A DNA stretch of 61,397 nt from NCBI GenBank assembly GCA_900468065.1, contig UBTA01000037.1, positions 1-61,397 on the forward strand, in the 5' to 3' direction. Position numbers and translations under genes: made by a program. The notes under the pieces are model-generated. The model was not told where the DNA came from, did not search any database, and saw only the letters and a program-made list of their open reading frames with translations. Source of the stretch: Hyphomicrobiales bacterium (GTDB taxonomy: Bacteria > Pseudomonadota > Alphaproteobacteria > Rhizobiales > Rhizobiaceae). How positions within the stretch are numbered: position 1 is the first letter of the stretch; each line of letters starts with the position of its first letter. Shown here one piece after another: positions 49,751 through 57,935 of the stretch.

Positions 49751-50323
49751 ATGAGCATCGTCATTACATCAGAGCCACTGACACGAGCTGGCATTATTTC
49801 AAATGCAGCGGATATTTCCGTCCTGAATGAATTGTTGATCAAGGAGACAGCTAGCGCGGCTGAGCACTACTTTGATGAATCCACCGGGAATCTCCACAAG
49901 ATCGTGTTGGCCGAAGAAGAACCAAGGGGATTCTACGTGAGACCTCGAAACCTTATAATTAACTGGCGAGATGTGATGGGTACGACGTTGCCAAACGCCG
50001 TTTTCGCAACTGTATCGGCCACCCAACTGCCGTGGTTAACACCATTTGCGGTCTTGGCGATCATCTGGGATACACGGGCGAAGATGGTAGTTGTTCTTAG
50101 GCCCGAACATGCGATCGTCCTTCGAGCTATTTACGAGTGCGGTGCCCACGCCACAGAGGCAGCAATCGGCGAAAAAATCACGAAACGTCAGTGGCGCAAT
50201 CCGAACTCCAGCACGCAGATCGACGTTTTTAGCATACTTAGCCAGCTTTCTGACGCGAAATTGATCGAGCTGATCGATGGAAAAGCAATGCTTATCGATC
50301 AGATTGTGATTACCAAAAACTAA
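49751..50323 (+). CDS. Hypothetical moron protein
   Basis: A 190-residue soluble protein on the opposite strand from its neighbours. Features: an acidic N-terminal third (LNELLIKETASAAEHYFDES), a hydrophobic middle (PWLTPFAVLAIIWDTRAKMV), and a C-terminal helical part that could be a winged helix (AAIGEKITKRQWRNPNSSTQ; SILSQLSDAKLIELIDG). No family is recognised. It divides the connector block from the MuF gene and has its own divergent promoter space. More AT-rich than the flanks, hinting at separate acquisition. Confidence 0.6.
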   Translation: MSIVITSEPLTRAGIISNAADISVLNELLIKETASAAEHYFDESTGNLHKIVLAEEEPRGFYVRPRNLIINWRDVMGTTLPNAVFATVSATQLPWLTPFAVLAIIWDTRAKMVVVLRPEHAIVLRAIYECGAHATEAAIGEKITKRQWRNPNSSTQIDVFSILSQLSDAKLIELIDGKAMLIDQIVITKN

Positions 50324-50355
50324 GACTTCACTCGATCGATAGCAAACGTCGAATC

Positions 50356-50718
50356 TCAAGCAATCCTTCCTTGGCACACAAAGACGACATTCGTGATGCC
50401 GTCGAAATTGTAGGGATCGATGTTCACTATCTGGTAGCCCTTGCCGCCGATCGTCGCGATGTCGTCAACCCGGGGCGTGATCGCCAGCCCAACGGCTGAA
50501 ATGTAAATTTGGACATCGCCGGTCTTGATCACGGTCCCGTCGATGTTCCGGGCATCGTATGCCATTGGCACCAGCGTGGCGGGATACGGCGTGGGTACCG
50601 GATCGCCGCCGTTCACCGGGTCTGGTGGGGCAATGCGCGTCACGGTGCCAGCTTGGCCGAACTTGGCGATAAGCCGCTGCGCAGTCGCTTGCATGCGGGC
50701 ATAGAGCGGATTTGCCAT
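50356..50718 (-). CDS. Head closure-like protein
   Basis: A 120-residue beta-rich protein (AQRLIAKFGQAGTVTRIAPP, DGTVIKTGDVQIYISAVGL, DIATIGGKGYQIVNIDPYNF). The length and strand pattern, and position between the DnaT-like connector and the gp10/terminator genes, fit a head-closure or neck protein. GGAAA precedes the ATG. Confidence 0.72.
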   Translation of the reverse strand: MANPLYARMQATAQRLIAKFGQAGTVTRIAPPDPVNGGDPVPTPYPATLVPMAYDARNIDGTVIKTGDVQIYISAVGLAITPRVDDIATIGGKGYQIVNIDPYNFDGITNVVFVCQGRIA

Positions 50719-50796
50719 GAAATGTTTCCGTTAATAGTTAATTAAGGTCTCGCTTGCGCTGTGCCGTTTCTGTGCGATCCTCGTCCACCAGCGGGG

Positions 50797-51027
50797 ATGA
50801 ATAAGATGGCCGGCACGACCTTCAACCTAGAAGATTTAGACCCTCCAACTGAGAGCCGGTTTAGAGTTGAAGCCGGTATGCTCGACCTCATCGATCGGCT
50901 GCAGAGCGAAGGATTGTCACAGGCGGAGATCGCCGTAGCGCTTGCGGATGCTGCTGAAGAATACGTTATTCGCCTCGCTTCGACCTTCGAGCTAAACGAC
51001 GAGGATCCCCGGCAATATCGGAACTAG
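50797..51027 (+). CDS. Small hypothetical protein, moron
   Basis: A 76-residue + strand frame (FNLEDLDPPTESRFRVEAGM, LIDRLQSEGLSQAEIAVALA), soluble and helical, with a possible helix-turn-helix-like end. Starts at 50761 (GTG) and 50806 (ATG) are alternatives. It overlaps the 3' end of the - strand connector gene by 36 bp. Unknown function. Confidence 0.5.
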   Translation: MNKMAGTTFNLEDLDPPTESRFRVEAGMLDLIDRLQSEGLSQAEIAVALADAAEEYVIRLASTFELNDEDPRQYRN

Positions 51028-51486
51028 GAACGGCCAGAGCAGCCCCTCGATAGTGGTGACGACAGGCGTGGCAATGGCGACGAGATCGGCAATGTTCGTC
51101 GACGAAGATGTCGAGTATTCGACCTCAAGGTGCCCGATCTTCTCGCGCTTCACCGTTGCGGATCCTGTGACGACCGGCGAAAGGCTGCCGGGATTGGTCA
51201 ATTCGAGGAATGCGGCCTCATAACTGGCGTTGATGATCGCCACCGGAATTTCGCCCGCCGGGATCGCCTCGCCATAATAGGTTGACGCCCCTGTCCTGCC
51301 CCACGCCCTTTCCTGCTGATATCCGCCTGTGCGAGTGCCTGCGAAGTACCGCTCGTACCGATCGATCACCAGAGAACCGCGTTGCCGAGCGGCCGTGATG
51401 GCGATCTCTTCGGTGCCATCGGGAATGACATAGCCGGCAGCACTTGCATAAGCCGTGAAGTCTTCGTTCGTGCCGTATCCAGCCAT
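50992..51486 (-). CDS. Head-tail connector (DnaT-like family)
   Basis: A 164-residue protein of the group often named 'DnaT-like ssDNA-binding' in databases but found in connector slots: YGTNEDFTAYASAAGYVIPD, AITAARQRGSLVIDRYERYF, IPVAIINASYEAAFLELTN and VKREKIGHLEVEYS. In this operon it is surely an adaptor under the portal, and the DnaT label is probably misleading. Order: after capsid and a small protein, before head closure. Confidence 0.8.
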   Translation of the reverse strand: MAGYGTNEDFTAYASAAGYVIPDGTEEIAITAARQRGSLVIDRYERYFAGTRTGGYQQERAWGRTGASTYYGEAIPAGEIPVAIINASYEAAFLELTNPGSLSPVVTGSATVKREKIGHLEVEYSTSSSTNIADLVAIATPVVTTIEGLLWPFLVPILPGILVV

Positions 51487-51635
51487 GTCTCATCCTAGTT
51501 TCGTACATTAGACATTTGTAAACCATTGACAGGCAGATTTGTCGGGCATGGAGCAACCGGCAGATGAGTTTCGAGTACTGCCGGAAACTGAGGGCTCGCC
51601 ATCCTTCTCTATCTAGCGAGCCCTCTTCTTTTAGG

Positions 51636-51932
51636 CTACGCCAACTTCGCGTCGATCAGCTCTTTCAGCTTTTCGGTGCTGATGTTCCTCGGGTATTCCA
51701 ACCCGAGTTCGGCTGCCTGCTTCTTGAGATCGTCGCGCTCCGAAAGCTTCGGGTCATCATCATCTTCGCTGGTGACGATCAGATGCTCGGCTTTGATCCA
51801 GGCAACAACGACAGGATGATCCTTGACGGTATCCCAGTCAGCCTGTTCCACCTCGAGCGAGGACTTGCCGGCAATGACCGGGCCGCCGGGAATGCCGAAG
51901 CCGCCCGGCCGGGTGTTTTCGAGTTTGACCAT
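51636..51932 (-). CDS. Small head protein with HeH/SAP-like end
   Basis: A 98-residue protein. The N-terminal half is polar (RPGGFGIPGGPVIAGKSSLE), the C-terminal 35 residues form a helix-extended-helix motif (LKKQAAELGLEYPRNISTEK), the fold of HeH/LEM or SAP-like DNA-binding ends seen in phage head accessory proteins. It follows the capsid gene by three bases. Likely a minor head or head-fibre protein. Confidence 0.65.
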   Translation of the reverse strand: MVKLENTRPGGFGIPGGPVIAGKSSLEVEQADWDTVKDHPVVVAWIKAEHLIVTSEDDDDPKLSERDDLKKQAAELGLEYPRNISTEKLKELIDAKLA

Positions 51933-51934
51933 GA

Positions 51935-52873
51935 TCAGATCCCATCCAGATAGCGAACGGCGCCCGGGCGGCGGATTTCGACGCCGCCGAGCCGGAAGAT
52001 GCCCGGCACTTCGAATTTCAAGAGCCGACGCTCGGCCTGCAGGAAGCGATGAGGCATCGGAATGTGCATCTTCACGACGTCCGGCGTGCGGCGATAGGCG
52101 ACCATCCGGTGAGTGCCGCCGGCGCCGAGGTTTTCCAGTCCGAAGACCGCGCGGATCGTCAGCGGGCGGCCGGTCCGGATCGTGTAGATGTTCGCACGCT
52201 GGATATGCTCCAGAATGGTCGTGGTCATCGTCGCGTCGAGACGCTTGGTCGCGATCAGCGCATAACGGTCCTGGTCGAGCAGGATGGTATCCGCGTGCTC
52301 GATGCCGTTCGAAGCGGTGAAGATGACGCTGAGAACATCGTTGACGTCCTTCAGAATTTCATCCGCCGTCTTCGTGGTCCACGTTGCCGTGCCGCCGGCG
52401 CCGTTCGCCGCGGTGAGCGCGGTGACGGATACGGTATTCAGCAAGCCGGTCATGCCGAGCTTTGAGCGGCCAAGGAAGGCCACGCCGTCGACGAACTGCT
52501 CGTACTTGCGCTTGGCAGCATCAGCACGGTCATTCGTCAGTGTGATGCCGTAGGCCTGGGCGTGGCCCAGCTCCTGCAGGTTATACCGATAGCCGATACC
52601 AGCCATGAAGACGCGGCTGTTACCGTTGTCGAGCTTGAAGTCGACGAACGGGATGTCATCGCCATCCGCCGAAAACTCACTCGCCTCGCCGATGTCGTCG
52701 CCCATCGAGAAGAAATCGATCGCGGTCGTCCACTCGGGCGCCGAGTTATCGACCGGTACCAGTTCCCGGTATTGGAAGTCCGGATACTCACGCTTGTAGA
52801 TCACGGGCTCGATGTAGTTCTGAGCCGTGCGCAGGAAGTTCAGCGCCAGTGAGGGCGCGTCAGTGGTGAACAT
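51935..52873 (-). CDS. Major capsid protein (DUF2184)
   Basis: A 312-residue capsid of the DUF2184 family: LNFLRTAQNYIEPVIYKREY, DFQYRELVPVDNSAPEWTTA, FDVGDDIG-like FFSMGDDIGEASEFSADGDD, VDGVAFLGRSKLGMTGLLN and RMVAYRRTPDVVKMHIP. No N-terminal delta domain is present; the scaffold function is supplied by the DUF2213 gene. AAGGAG lies before the start. The HK97 fold is expected but from a family unrelated in sequence to the capsid at 7616. Confidence 0.92.
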   Translation of the reverse strand: MFTTDAPSLALNFLRTAQNYIEPVIYKREYPDFQYRELVPVDNSAPEWTTAIDFFSMGDDIGEASEFSADGDDIPFVDFKLDNGNSRVFMAGIGYRYNLQELGHAQAYGITLTNDRADAAKRKYEQFVDGVAFLGRSKLGMTGLLNTVSVTALTAANGAGGTATWTTKTADEILKDVNDVLSVIFTASNGIEHADTILLDQDRYALIATKRLDATMTTTILEHIQRANIYTIRTGRPLTIRAVFGLENLGAGGTHRMVAYRRTPDVVKMHIPMPHRFLQAERRLLKFEVPGIFRLGGVEIRRPGAVRYLDGI

Positions 52874-52884
52874 GCTCGTTCTCC

Positions 52885-53349
52885 TTACTTGGTGACGCCA
52901 AGGCGGAGACGTGCGAGCTGGTTATTACCGCTCGTGACGCTTGCCCATTCGGCATTTTCGATGAGTTGGTTGGCGGCCGAGTTCGCTACGTTGGTGAACG
53001 TGCCGGTCGGCGTCATGTAGACGGGATCGCCCTGCGCGACCGCCACGAGCGCGGTAACCCAGATGGAGCCGTTCTTGCGAACGCTGAGCTGGTCGTAAGG
53101 CTTGAACACCTCACCATTTGAAGCCGGCAAGGTGCGGTCGGCGATGGCGACGCCGGCAAACTTGCCCAGCGCCGTCGGCAGCTTCACGGTGTCCTCGATG
53201 GTGCCGAAGATCACACCGCGGCCGAACGGGATATCGCCCGAGCCTGCCTCGACGATGGCGGAGATGTTCCAACCAGGCTCAGTGGTGGCGATCATGCCGG
53301 GATAGCCGGCCGGCGTGTCGCGCGAATAGGATACGGTCGGGAAAACCAT
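52885..53349 (-). CDS. Structural cement protein (gp24-like)
   Basis: A 154-residue beta-barrel-like protein: VSYSRDTPAGYPGMIATTEP, GDIPFGRGVIFG, FKPYDQLSVRKNGSIWVTAL and GDPVYMTPTGTF. This is the pattern of the structural cement proteins next to DUF2184 capsids, which stiffen the head from the outside. It overlaps the upstream gene by one base (TAATG). Confidence 0.85.
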   Translation of the reverse strand: MVFPTVSYSRDTPAGYPGMIATTEPGWNISAIVEAGSGDIPFGRGVIFGTIEDTVKLPTALGKFAGVAIADRTLPASNGEVFKPYDQLSVRKNGSIWVTALVAVAQGDPVYMTPTGTFTNVANSAANQLIENAEWASVTSGNNQLARLRLGVTK

Positions 53350-53915
53350 TATGCATTCTCCTTCTGAGTGCCCATCCAGGCGTTGGCGTCGCGCGCCAAC
53401 ATCTGCCGGTAGGCGGCGTCGGAATCAGCGGGGTTGCCGTCCTGCGACCTGAGGCCGCCCTTGACGACGGTTGCAAAGGGATCAGCGGCGCCCTTGGCGG
53501 CATCTTCAACCAGCAGGTCAAAGCGAGCATCGATATAGGCGTCGGCCTTGCCGGTGATTGCGGCGTCACCGATCTTGGCGACGACAACAGCCTTGCGAAT
53601 GCCGGCGTCCGTGAGGCCTTCAGTCTTGACGTCCTTGGCGATGGTCTTGGCAACCCCGATCAGGTCGGCCCGAGCCTGCACCTTCTTGTCGAGATCGGCG
53701 TCGGAGAGAACCTTTGCCTTGGTGGCGTCGAGTTCGGCGTCCTTCTTGGCGATCTCGGCATCCTTGGCAGCAATCACCGCCTGGTGTGCCGTCTCGATGG
53801 CGGTGAGCTTGGCGACTGCATCGGCAAGCCGGGTCTGCAGCGTGGTGATGACGATCGCACCCTGGTCGGTTACTTCAACCGGGATGCCATCGACGGTAAC
53901 CGTCTTCAGGGTCAT
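53349..53915 (-). CDS. Possible nested scaffolding protein (internal start)
   Basis: Within the DUF2213 gene the ATG at 53915 (MTLKTVTVDGIPVE) is preceded 5-7 bases upstream by GAAGGAAAAG, a strong ribosome site. Translation from here would give the 188-residue C-terminal half alone, in frame. Lambda C/Nu3 and similar phages use the same device to make protease-scaffold fusion and free scaffold. Inferred from sequence layout only. Confidence 0.45.
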   Translation of the reverse strand: MTLKTVTVDGIPVEVTDQGAIVITTLQTRLADAVAKLTAIETAHQAVIAAKDAEIAKKDAELDATKAKVLSDADLDKKVQARADLIGVAKTIAKDVKTEGLTDAGIRKAVVVAKIGDAAITGKADAYIDARFDLLVEDAAKGAADPFATVVKGGLRSQDGNPADSDAAYRQMLARDANAWMGTQKENA

Positions 53916-54497
53916 GATCTTTTCCTTCGGTTTCTGATCACTGGTGACAGGGGAAACACCCCAGTTTCCCGCACCGTCACCGATGCGAGCTTGAGAACCG
54001 GCCCGCGCTCGATCGACGATCGCGAGATGGTTGATCTTGATGTTGCGTTGAACGGCATCGAACTGCTGGCCATCCGGAGCCGTGCCGGGCGTCCAGTCGA
54101 GCTGGCATTCGTAGCCCGCGGAGAGTTCGCGCTTGCCGCTCTCGACCGATGCGATGGCGTCCTTGTCCTTGAGAATGAGCGGCAGCCAAACCCAGTCGCC
54201 GTCTTTCTTGGCAGCAGTGCTTACCTCGCCGACGGCCAGGTCTTTCCAGTTGCCAGCGTTGACCGCCTCGTCCGGGTGGTTGACCGTAACCGGTGCATGA
54301 GTGAACGACTGTAAGCTCTTGTCGGCAAAGACTTCTTCGGCAGGGCGATAGACGCGCACCATCTTGATGTCCGGCTTGCCTACCTCGTCGCCCAGATAGA
54401 GCTGGATGCCGGTGCGAACTGCCTTGGCTTCGGCAATCAGGTAGCCGTCTTCGGTCCGGCGCGTGCCCGCGACGGTTACAGCGTCGGTGAAATTCAT
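53349..54497 (-). CDS. DUF2213 prohead protease-scaffold protein
   Basis: A 382-residue protein. The N-terminal 170 residues are DUF2213 (VTVAGTRRTEDGYLIAEAKA, SFTHAPVTVNHPDEAVNAGN, ELSAGYECQLDWTPGTAPDG, INHLAIVDRARAG), a herpes-protease-like fold with His and Ser candidates. The C-terminal half is helical scaffold (AIETAHQAVIAAKDAEIAKK). A start at 54497 has AGGA 8 bases upstream; further upstream the frame would cross a tRNA-like gene. An internal ATG at 53915 with AAGGAAAAG may yield scaffold alone. Confidence 0.85.
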   Translation of the reverse strand: MNFTDAVTVAGTRRTEDGYLIAEAKAVRTGIQLYLGDEVGKPDIKMVRVYRPAEEVFADKSLQSFTHAPVTVNHPDEAVNAGNWKDLAVGEVSTAAKKDGDWVWLPLILKDKDAIASVESGKRELSAGYECQLDWTPGTAPDGQQFDAVQRNIKINHLAIVDRARAGSQARIGDGAGNWGVSPVTSDQKPKEKIMTLKTVTVDGIPVEVTDQGAIVITTLQTRLADAVAKLTAIETAHQAVIAAKDAEIAKKDAELDATKAKVLSDADLDKKVQARADLIGVAKTIAKDVKTEGLTDAGIRKAVVVAKIGDAAITGKADAYIDARFDLLVEDAAKGAADPFATVVKGGLRSQDGNPADSDAAYRQMLARDANAWMGTQKENA

Positions 54498-54577
54498 GGC
54501 AGGCATCCTGTTCGGGGTTGTCAACGAAGTTGACTCGTGCGAATTGAATTCCGCCGCTATGCACGCATGGCGGTAAC

Positions 54578-54666
54578 GGAGGGTTGGCCGAGTGGTCGAA
54601 GGCACCCGATTGATACCCGGGCAGGCGCGTTAAACCGTTTCGCGGGTTCGAATCCCGCACCTTATT
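54578..54666 (+). tRNA. Class II (Ser-like) tRNA or tRNA relic, position-read anticodon GAU
   Basis: The sequence has a D-arm typical of tRNA-Ser (GCCGAGTGGTCGAAGGC, 54587-54603), a T-arm GCGGG-TTCGAAT-CCCGC (54642-54658) and a 20-base variable region. The anticodon arm CCCGA-TTGATAC-CCGGG places GAT at 34-36, which is an isoleucine anticodon, although the body is serine-type. The acceptor stem (GGAGGGT with ACCTTAT) has one mismatch and two G-T pairs, and no CCA is encoded. So it could be an unusual functional tRNA or a decayed one. It is on the strand opposite to its neighbours. Confidence 0.6.
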
Positions 54667-54668
54667 CG

Positions 54669-54712
54669 CTGACGCCGCTCCGAGGGCAGAAACCCTTGTT
54701 GAGCGGCGTCAG
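54669..54712. terminator. Long stem-loop after portal gene and tRNA-like gene
   Basis: CTGACGCCGCTC (54669-54680) and GAGCGGCGTCAG (54701-54712) form a perfect 12-bp stem around a 20-base loop that itself holds GGG/CCC. It overlaps the stop codon of the - strand portal gene and follows the + strand tRNA-like gene by two bases, so it can end transcripts from both sides. No clear T-run. Confidence 0.6.
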
Positions 54713-56532
54713 TCTTCTCTCAGTTCTTCGAATATCTCGGGCCCAAGTATGATCTTGCCTTGGTAAGGCTCAACCTTGGAGAGATCGATCTCGCCGCCGA
54801 TCTGGATGGAGATGTGCGGCTGATACTCCGGCCATGACCACGAAGCGCCGGCCTCGATGATGGCCCTGTGCCGCCAGACGAGTTCCGATGCCGTAATCAG
54901 CAGAGCCTTGTATTTGCCGTCATCCCCGAATGCTTCCATCTGGCGCGGGCCGCCGGCTGAGATTTCCAGCTTCGGCGACCAGCTTTCTCCAACCGAGAAC
55001 CAATCAACCGGCGTCTCGCTGTAGGCGATGGTGACGTGAAGATCGGGCACCAGGTCGGTAAAGCCCTGTTCATTAGCCCACCGGACGAAATCAGCGCGAT
55101 TCAGCACATCCCGGCGCACATAGAGCGTGCGAGGTGCGGCGTCGTTTGCTGCCTGCTTCTGGGGTTGCACGGGCGTGTTCTGGTTGGCGGCAGCCGCGGC
55201 AGCTGCCAGTTCTTCGTCAGTCGGCTCTTGCTCGCTCAGCTTGCCGTATTCTTCCATGGCCGCATCAAGGCCCGGCAGAACGCCATCTTCGACTAGGCGA
55301 TTGACCAGAGCGTCAGAGACCGCCTCGCGCGGAATGATCTCCTGCCCGCTTGTCGTGCCCACCAACTGACGGGCGGCGTCGGCGGTCGTCTTGAAGATAT
55401 CGGCGCGTTCCTTCTCGCTCATCTGCTCGAGCGGCGCCCACTGGTAATAGACGTCGGGGTCTTTCACGTCGGCCGATCGCTCGAGGCATTCGTCGAGCCG
55501 AACCATTGCCGGCTGTATCTCAAGCTCCTGAATGGACTGGATGCGGTCATGATAGTTCTTCATGTCGCTGGCGCCGGTGGCGTTCATGCCAGCTGGTGAC
55601 TGGCCAAGGAGACGGGTGACCGGAATATCGGCCGCACCTGAGACAATCTGCATGAACGCCATGAGGATATCCGTGAGGCCGGCGAGTGATGCACTCTTGC
55701 TTTCGTATTCCTCTTCCTTGTCGAGAAGCAACGTTCCATTGATGCCTTTCGACATGTTCGCGAGGCTGTAACGCTCAATGATTTTAGAGCGATAGACCTC
55801 GTTGTTCAACGAAGCCATGAAGTCTGGAATGCGGATGATGTCGATCTTCGCCTCGAACACCAGTGAGGCGATATTGCCTGCGGTGCTGTCGGCGTTCTTG
55901 ATCGCGTCCAACGTCGAGGTAAGGACGCTTTCTCCCCAGCCTTGATTGACCCCTTGGCAGAAATCCTCATCCGGTGCCATCGCGCCATTGAAGATGACCA
56001 GCCGTGACGGGTGGATCTCCATCGTGGTGCCGTTTGCGCCCGACAGGGTATAGATGCGCGGGCGACCATACCATTCCGATGTCGGATCGCGATCGATCTC
56101 GCCAGCGCTCAACTGCCGGCGTGTCATGACCGTGAGGTATTTCAGGCCACCTTTCTTGACGCGCTCAACATCCAGCGGCTCGGCGGGGTTCGCATCTCCA
56201 GTGCCGATGAATGCAGCAGCTCCACCGAACAGACGGCCCTTCTTAGACGCCTCAAGGATCTTACCCTTGACGTTCAGCCGCTTCTCTTCGCTCTCGATCG
56301 CTTCGATCTGCGGTTTCTTTGCCTGCCAGTCGCGCCATTTGCGGCAGCTGTCGAGCGCCGGGATATCGACGATCTTCCGCGGCAACCAGGAGCCCCGATA
56401 GGCGGCGATGATCTGCTCGTCCGTCAGGAGCGGCTGGGTATAGAAGACCGTCGATGCCTTGTCGCGTTCGGTGCCCATCCTCGAAACAAGGCTGGTCAGG
56501 CTGTCGCGTACTAGCGAGATAACATTGACCAT
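54709..56532 (-). CDS. DUF1073 portal protein fused to an Acb1-like anti-CBASS domain
   Basis: A 607-residue protein. Residues 1-430 are a DUF1073 portal (FYTQPLLTDEQIIAAYRGSW, RLLGQSPAGMNATGASDMKN, YYQWAPLEQMSEKERADIFK). A Gln/Ala/Pro linker at 430-465 joins a 2H phosphodiesterase at about 469-600 like T4 Acb1: Tyr471, first motif HVT at 499-501, second motif HIS at 573-575 in WSWPEYQPHISI, and a closing LGPEIFEEL. Acb1 cuts the cyclic nucleotides that switch on CBASS defence. All core residues look intact, so catalysis is plausible. AGGAA precedes the start. Confidence 0.88.
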   Translation of the reverse strand: MVNVISLVRDSLTSLVSRMGTERDKASTVFYTQPLLTDEQIIAAYRGSWLPRKIVDIPALDSCRKWRDWQAKKPQIEAIESEEKRLNVKGKILEASKKGRLFGGAAAFIGTGDANPAEPLDVERVKKGGLKYLTVMTRRQLSAGEIDRDPTSEWYGRPRIYTLSGANGTTMEIHPSRLVIFNGAMAPDEDFCQGVNQGWGESVLTSTLDAIKNADSTAGNIASLVFEAKIDIIRIPDFMASLNNEVYRSKIIERYSLANMSKGINGTLLLDKEEEYESKSASLAGLTDILMAFMQIVSGAADIPVTRLLGQSPAGMNATGASDMKNYHDRIQSIQELEIQPAMVRLDECLERSADVKDPDVYYQWAPLEQMSEKERADIFKTTADAARQLVGTTSGQEIIPREAVSDALVNRLVEDGVLPGLDAAMEEYGKLSEQEPTDEELAAAAAAANQNTPVQPQKQAANDAAPRTLYVRRDVLNRADFVRWANEQGFTDLVPDLHVTIAYSETPVDWFSVGESWSPKLEISAGGPRQMEAFGDDGKYKALLITASELVWRHRAIIEAGASWSWPEYQPHISIQIGGEIDLSKVEPYQGKIILGPEIFEELRED

Positions 56533-56540
56533 GCTTATTC

Positions 56541-57935
56541 CTAGAGGTTTGCCAGTGTGAACGTGCTGGCATTCAGCAGCGCATTGAACGCTCGGCTCGT
56601 GCTGTCGGCGTCGTCGTCATGTTTGGCTTCCGGGAAGCCTTCGAGAGCAGCGAACCAGGCGTTATTCCATGGGGCCCGCAGGATAATGACGTTGCCCGCT
56701 TCCGCCTGAGCAGAGAACGGGCTGAACCGCGTGATCTTGTCGCCTGATTCCGGCGTTGCCCGAACGTTGAAGCCGGAAAGCATCTTCGTCAGGTTGGTGA
56801 CCTGCGACTTGCCCGCCTGCCCCGGATCCTGCGGCAGCGATATCTGCGTTTCGATCCCGTCGGCGTCGGCCGTGTTCTTTATAAGGCGCTCGACGCCGGA
56901 AGGTGACAGGAAGTCCGTCACGTGGTGACCGACGATATAGCTGCCGTCCGGTAGCTTTCCGATCTTCGTGCCAGCGGTGGCGTCTGGATCGTTGCCCTCG
57001 ATTTTCGGGGTCGAGGCCAAGTCCCAGCCGCGCATCCAACGGACACCGGCGGGCACAGCATCAACGACCCGGCACCATCCACGCTGAAACAGCAGGCCAG
57101 CGGCGGGCCTAATCTTCCAGTTGCCGCCAAGCAAGCGTTCCCGCTCAACCGTTGGCAAAGCCATGAGGCTGGCGAGATAGCTTGGATCGGCCGCCATGAG
57201 CGCACGGTTGTCGCTGAGCTTGGCCGGAATGAACGTTACCGACTTCGGCGGGATCGGCGCGTCAATACCGTCCTCGTTCGGTGCGGTGTAGTGGGCAAGC
57301 TCCTCGGGGCTGCTCCCCCAGATGATGGCGTCACCGATTCGGACGAACCAACGAAGGACGCCTGCACGCGACGGGATCGGTAGGCCGGTGTCCTGGTCAA
57401 TCCACCAGGCGATGAACTCGGCAACCCAGCTGTCGGCATCCGGATTGCACGTCGCCCTGATGTAAGGCTTTACCCCACTCATCGAGCGGTTACGCGAAAC
57501 CATGTACCAGAACTGCTTGGCGCTGAAGTGCGTCAACTCGTCGAAGCAGATAAGCGGGATCTGCGAGCCCTGCCAGTTCAAGACGGTCTTGTCATGCTCC
57601 AGATGGGCAAACGAGACCGACGAACCGGACGGGAAGTTCCATTGCAGCACATGCTCTTTCGGAGCCGCGCCGATGGCGGGATAAAGCTTCTCGCTCTCAT
57701 CCCAAAGGCCGCCCTCGTTTCGAACCTGCACCGTTGAGCGCCGGAAGAACACGGCGCCGAACTGCGGATTGGCCACGTGGCGCAGCGGTTCCATGAGCAA
57801 CGCCCATGTTTTGCCGCCGCCGGCCGAACCACCATAGATCGCGATATCGGCTGCTGACGCCAGAAAGGCCATCTGCGGGCCCGGTTGCGGCCGGATGATT
57901 GTCTGGGCTGCCGCGCCCTTCTCAGCTCCTGCCAT
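56541..57935 (-). CDS. Phage terminase large subunit
   Basis: A 464-residue terminase. Walker A is GGSAGGGKT (35-43), Walker B LICFDEL (D132/E133), with the coupling motif near ATCNPDADSW. The RNase H-like nuclease begins with MRGWDLAST (D305) and ends with DDDADSTSRAFNAL. It is unrelated in detail to the terminase at 3386, so the two modules package independently. It overlaps the small subunit by 14 bp. Confidence 0.94.
   Translation of the reverse strand: MAGAEKGAAAQTIIRPQPGPQMAFLASAADIAIYGGSAGGGKTWALLMEPLRHVANPQFGAVFFRRSTVQVRNEGGLWDESEKLYPAIGAAPKEHVLQWNFPSGSSVSFAHLEHDKTVLNWQGSQIPLICFDELTHFSAKQFWYMVSRNRSMSGVKPYIRATCNPDADSWVAEFIAWWIDQDTGLPIPSRAGVLRWFVRIGDAIIWGSSPEELAHYTAPNEDGIDAPIPPKSVTFIPAKLSDNRALMAADPSYLASLMALPTVERERLLGGNWKIRPAAGLLFQRGWCRVVDAVPAGVRWMRGWDLASTPKIEGNDPDATAGTKIGKLPDGSYIVGHHVTDFLSPSGVERLIKNTADADGIETQISLPQDPGQAGKSQVTNLTKMLSGFNVRATPESGDKITRFSPFSAQAEAGNVIILRAPWNNAWFAALEGFPEAKHDDDADSTSRAFNALLNASTFTLANL

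Noticed and set aside
53118..54314. 398-codon open frame on the + strand
   Set aside because: Antisense to DUF2213 and cement protein genes; Gly/Leu/Asp-rich shadow.
54498..54605. Longer DUF2213 start reaching into the tRNA-like gene
   Set aside because: Would overlap the tRNA-like sequence; the ATG at 54497 has a properly spaced AGGA.
54609..54616. Reading the anticodon as UGA (Ser)
   Set aside because: It would break pairing of the anticodon stem and place a pyrimidine at position 37; GAU fits the 7-base loop better, though some doubt remains.
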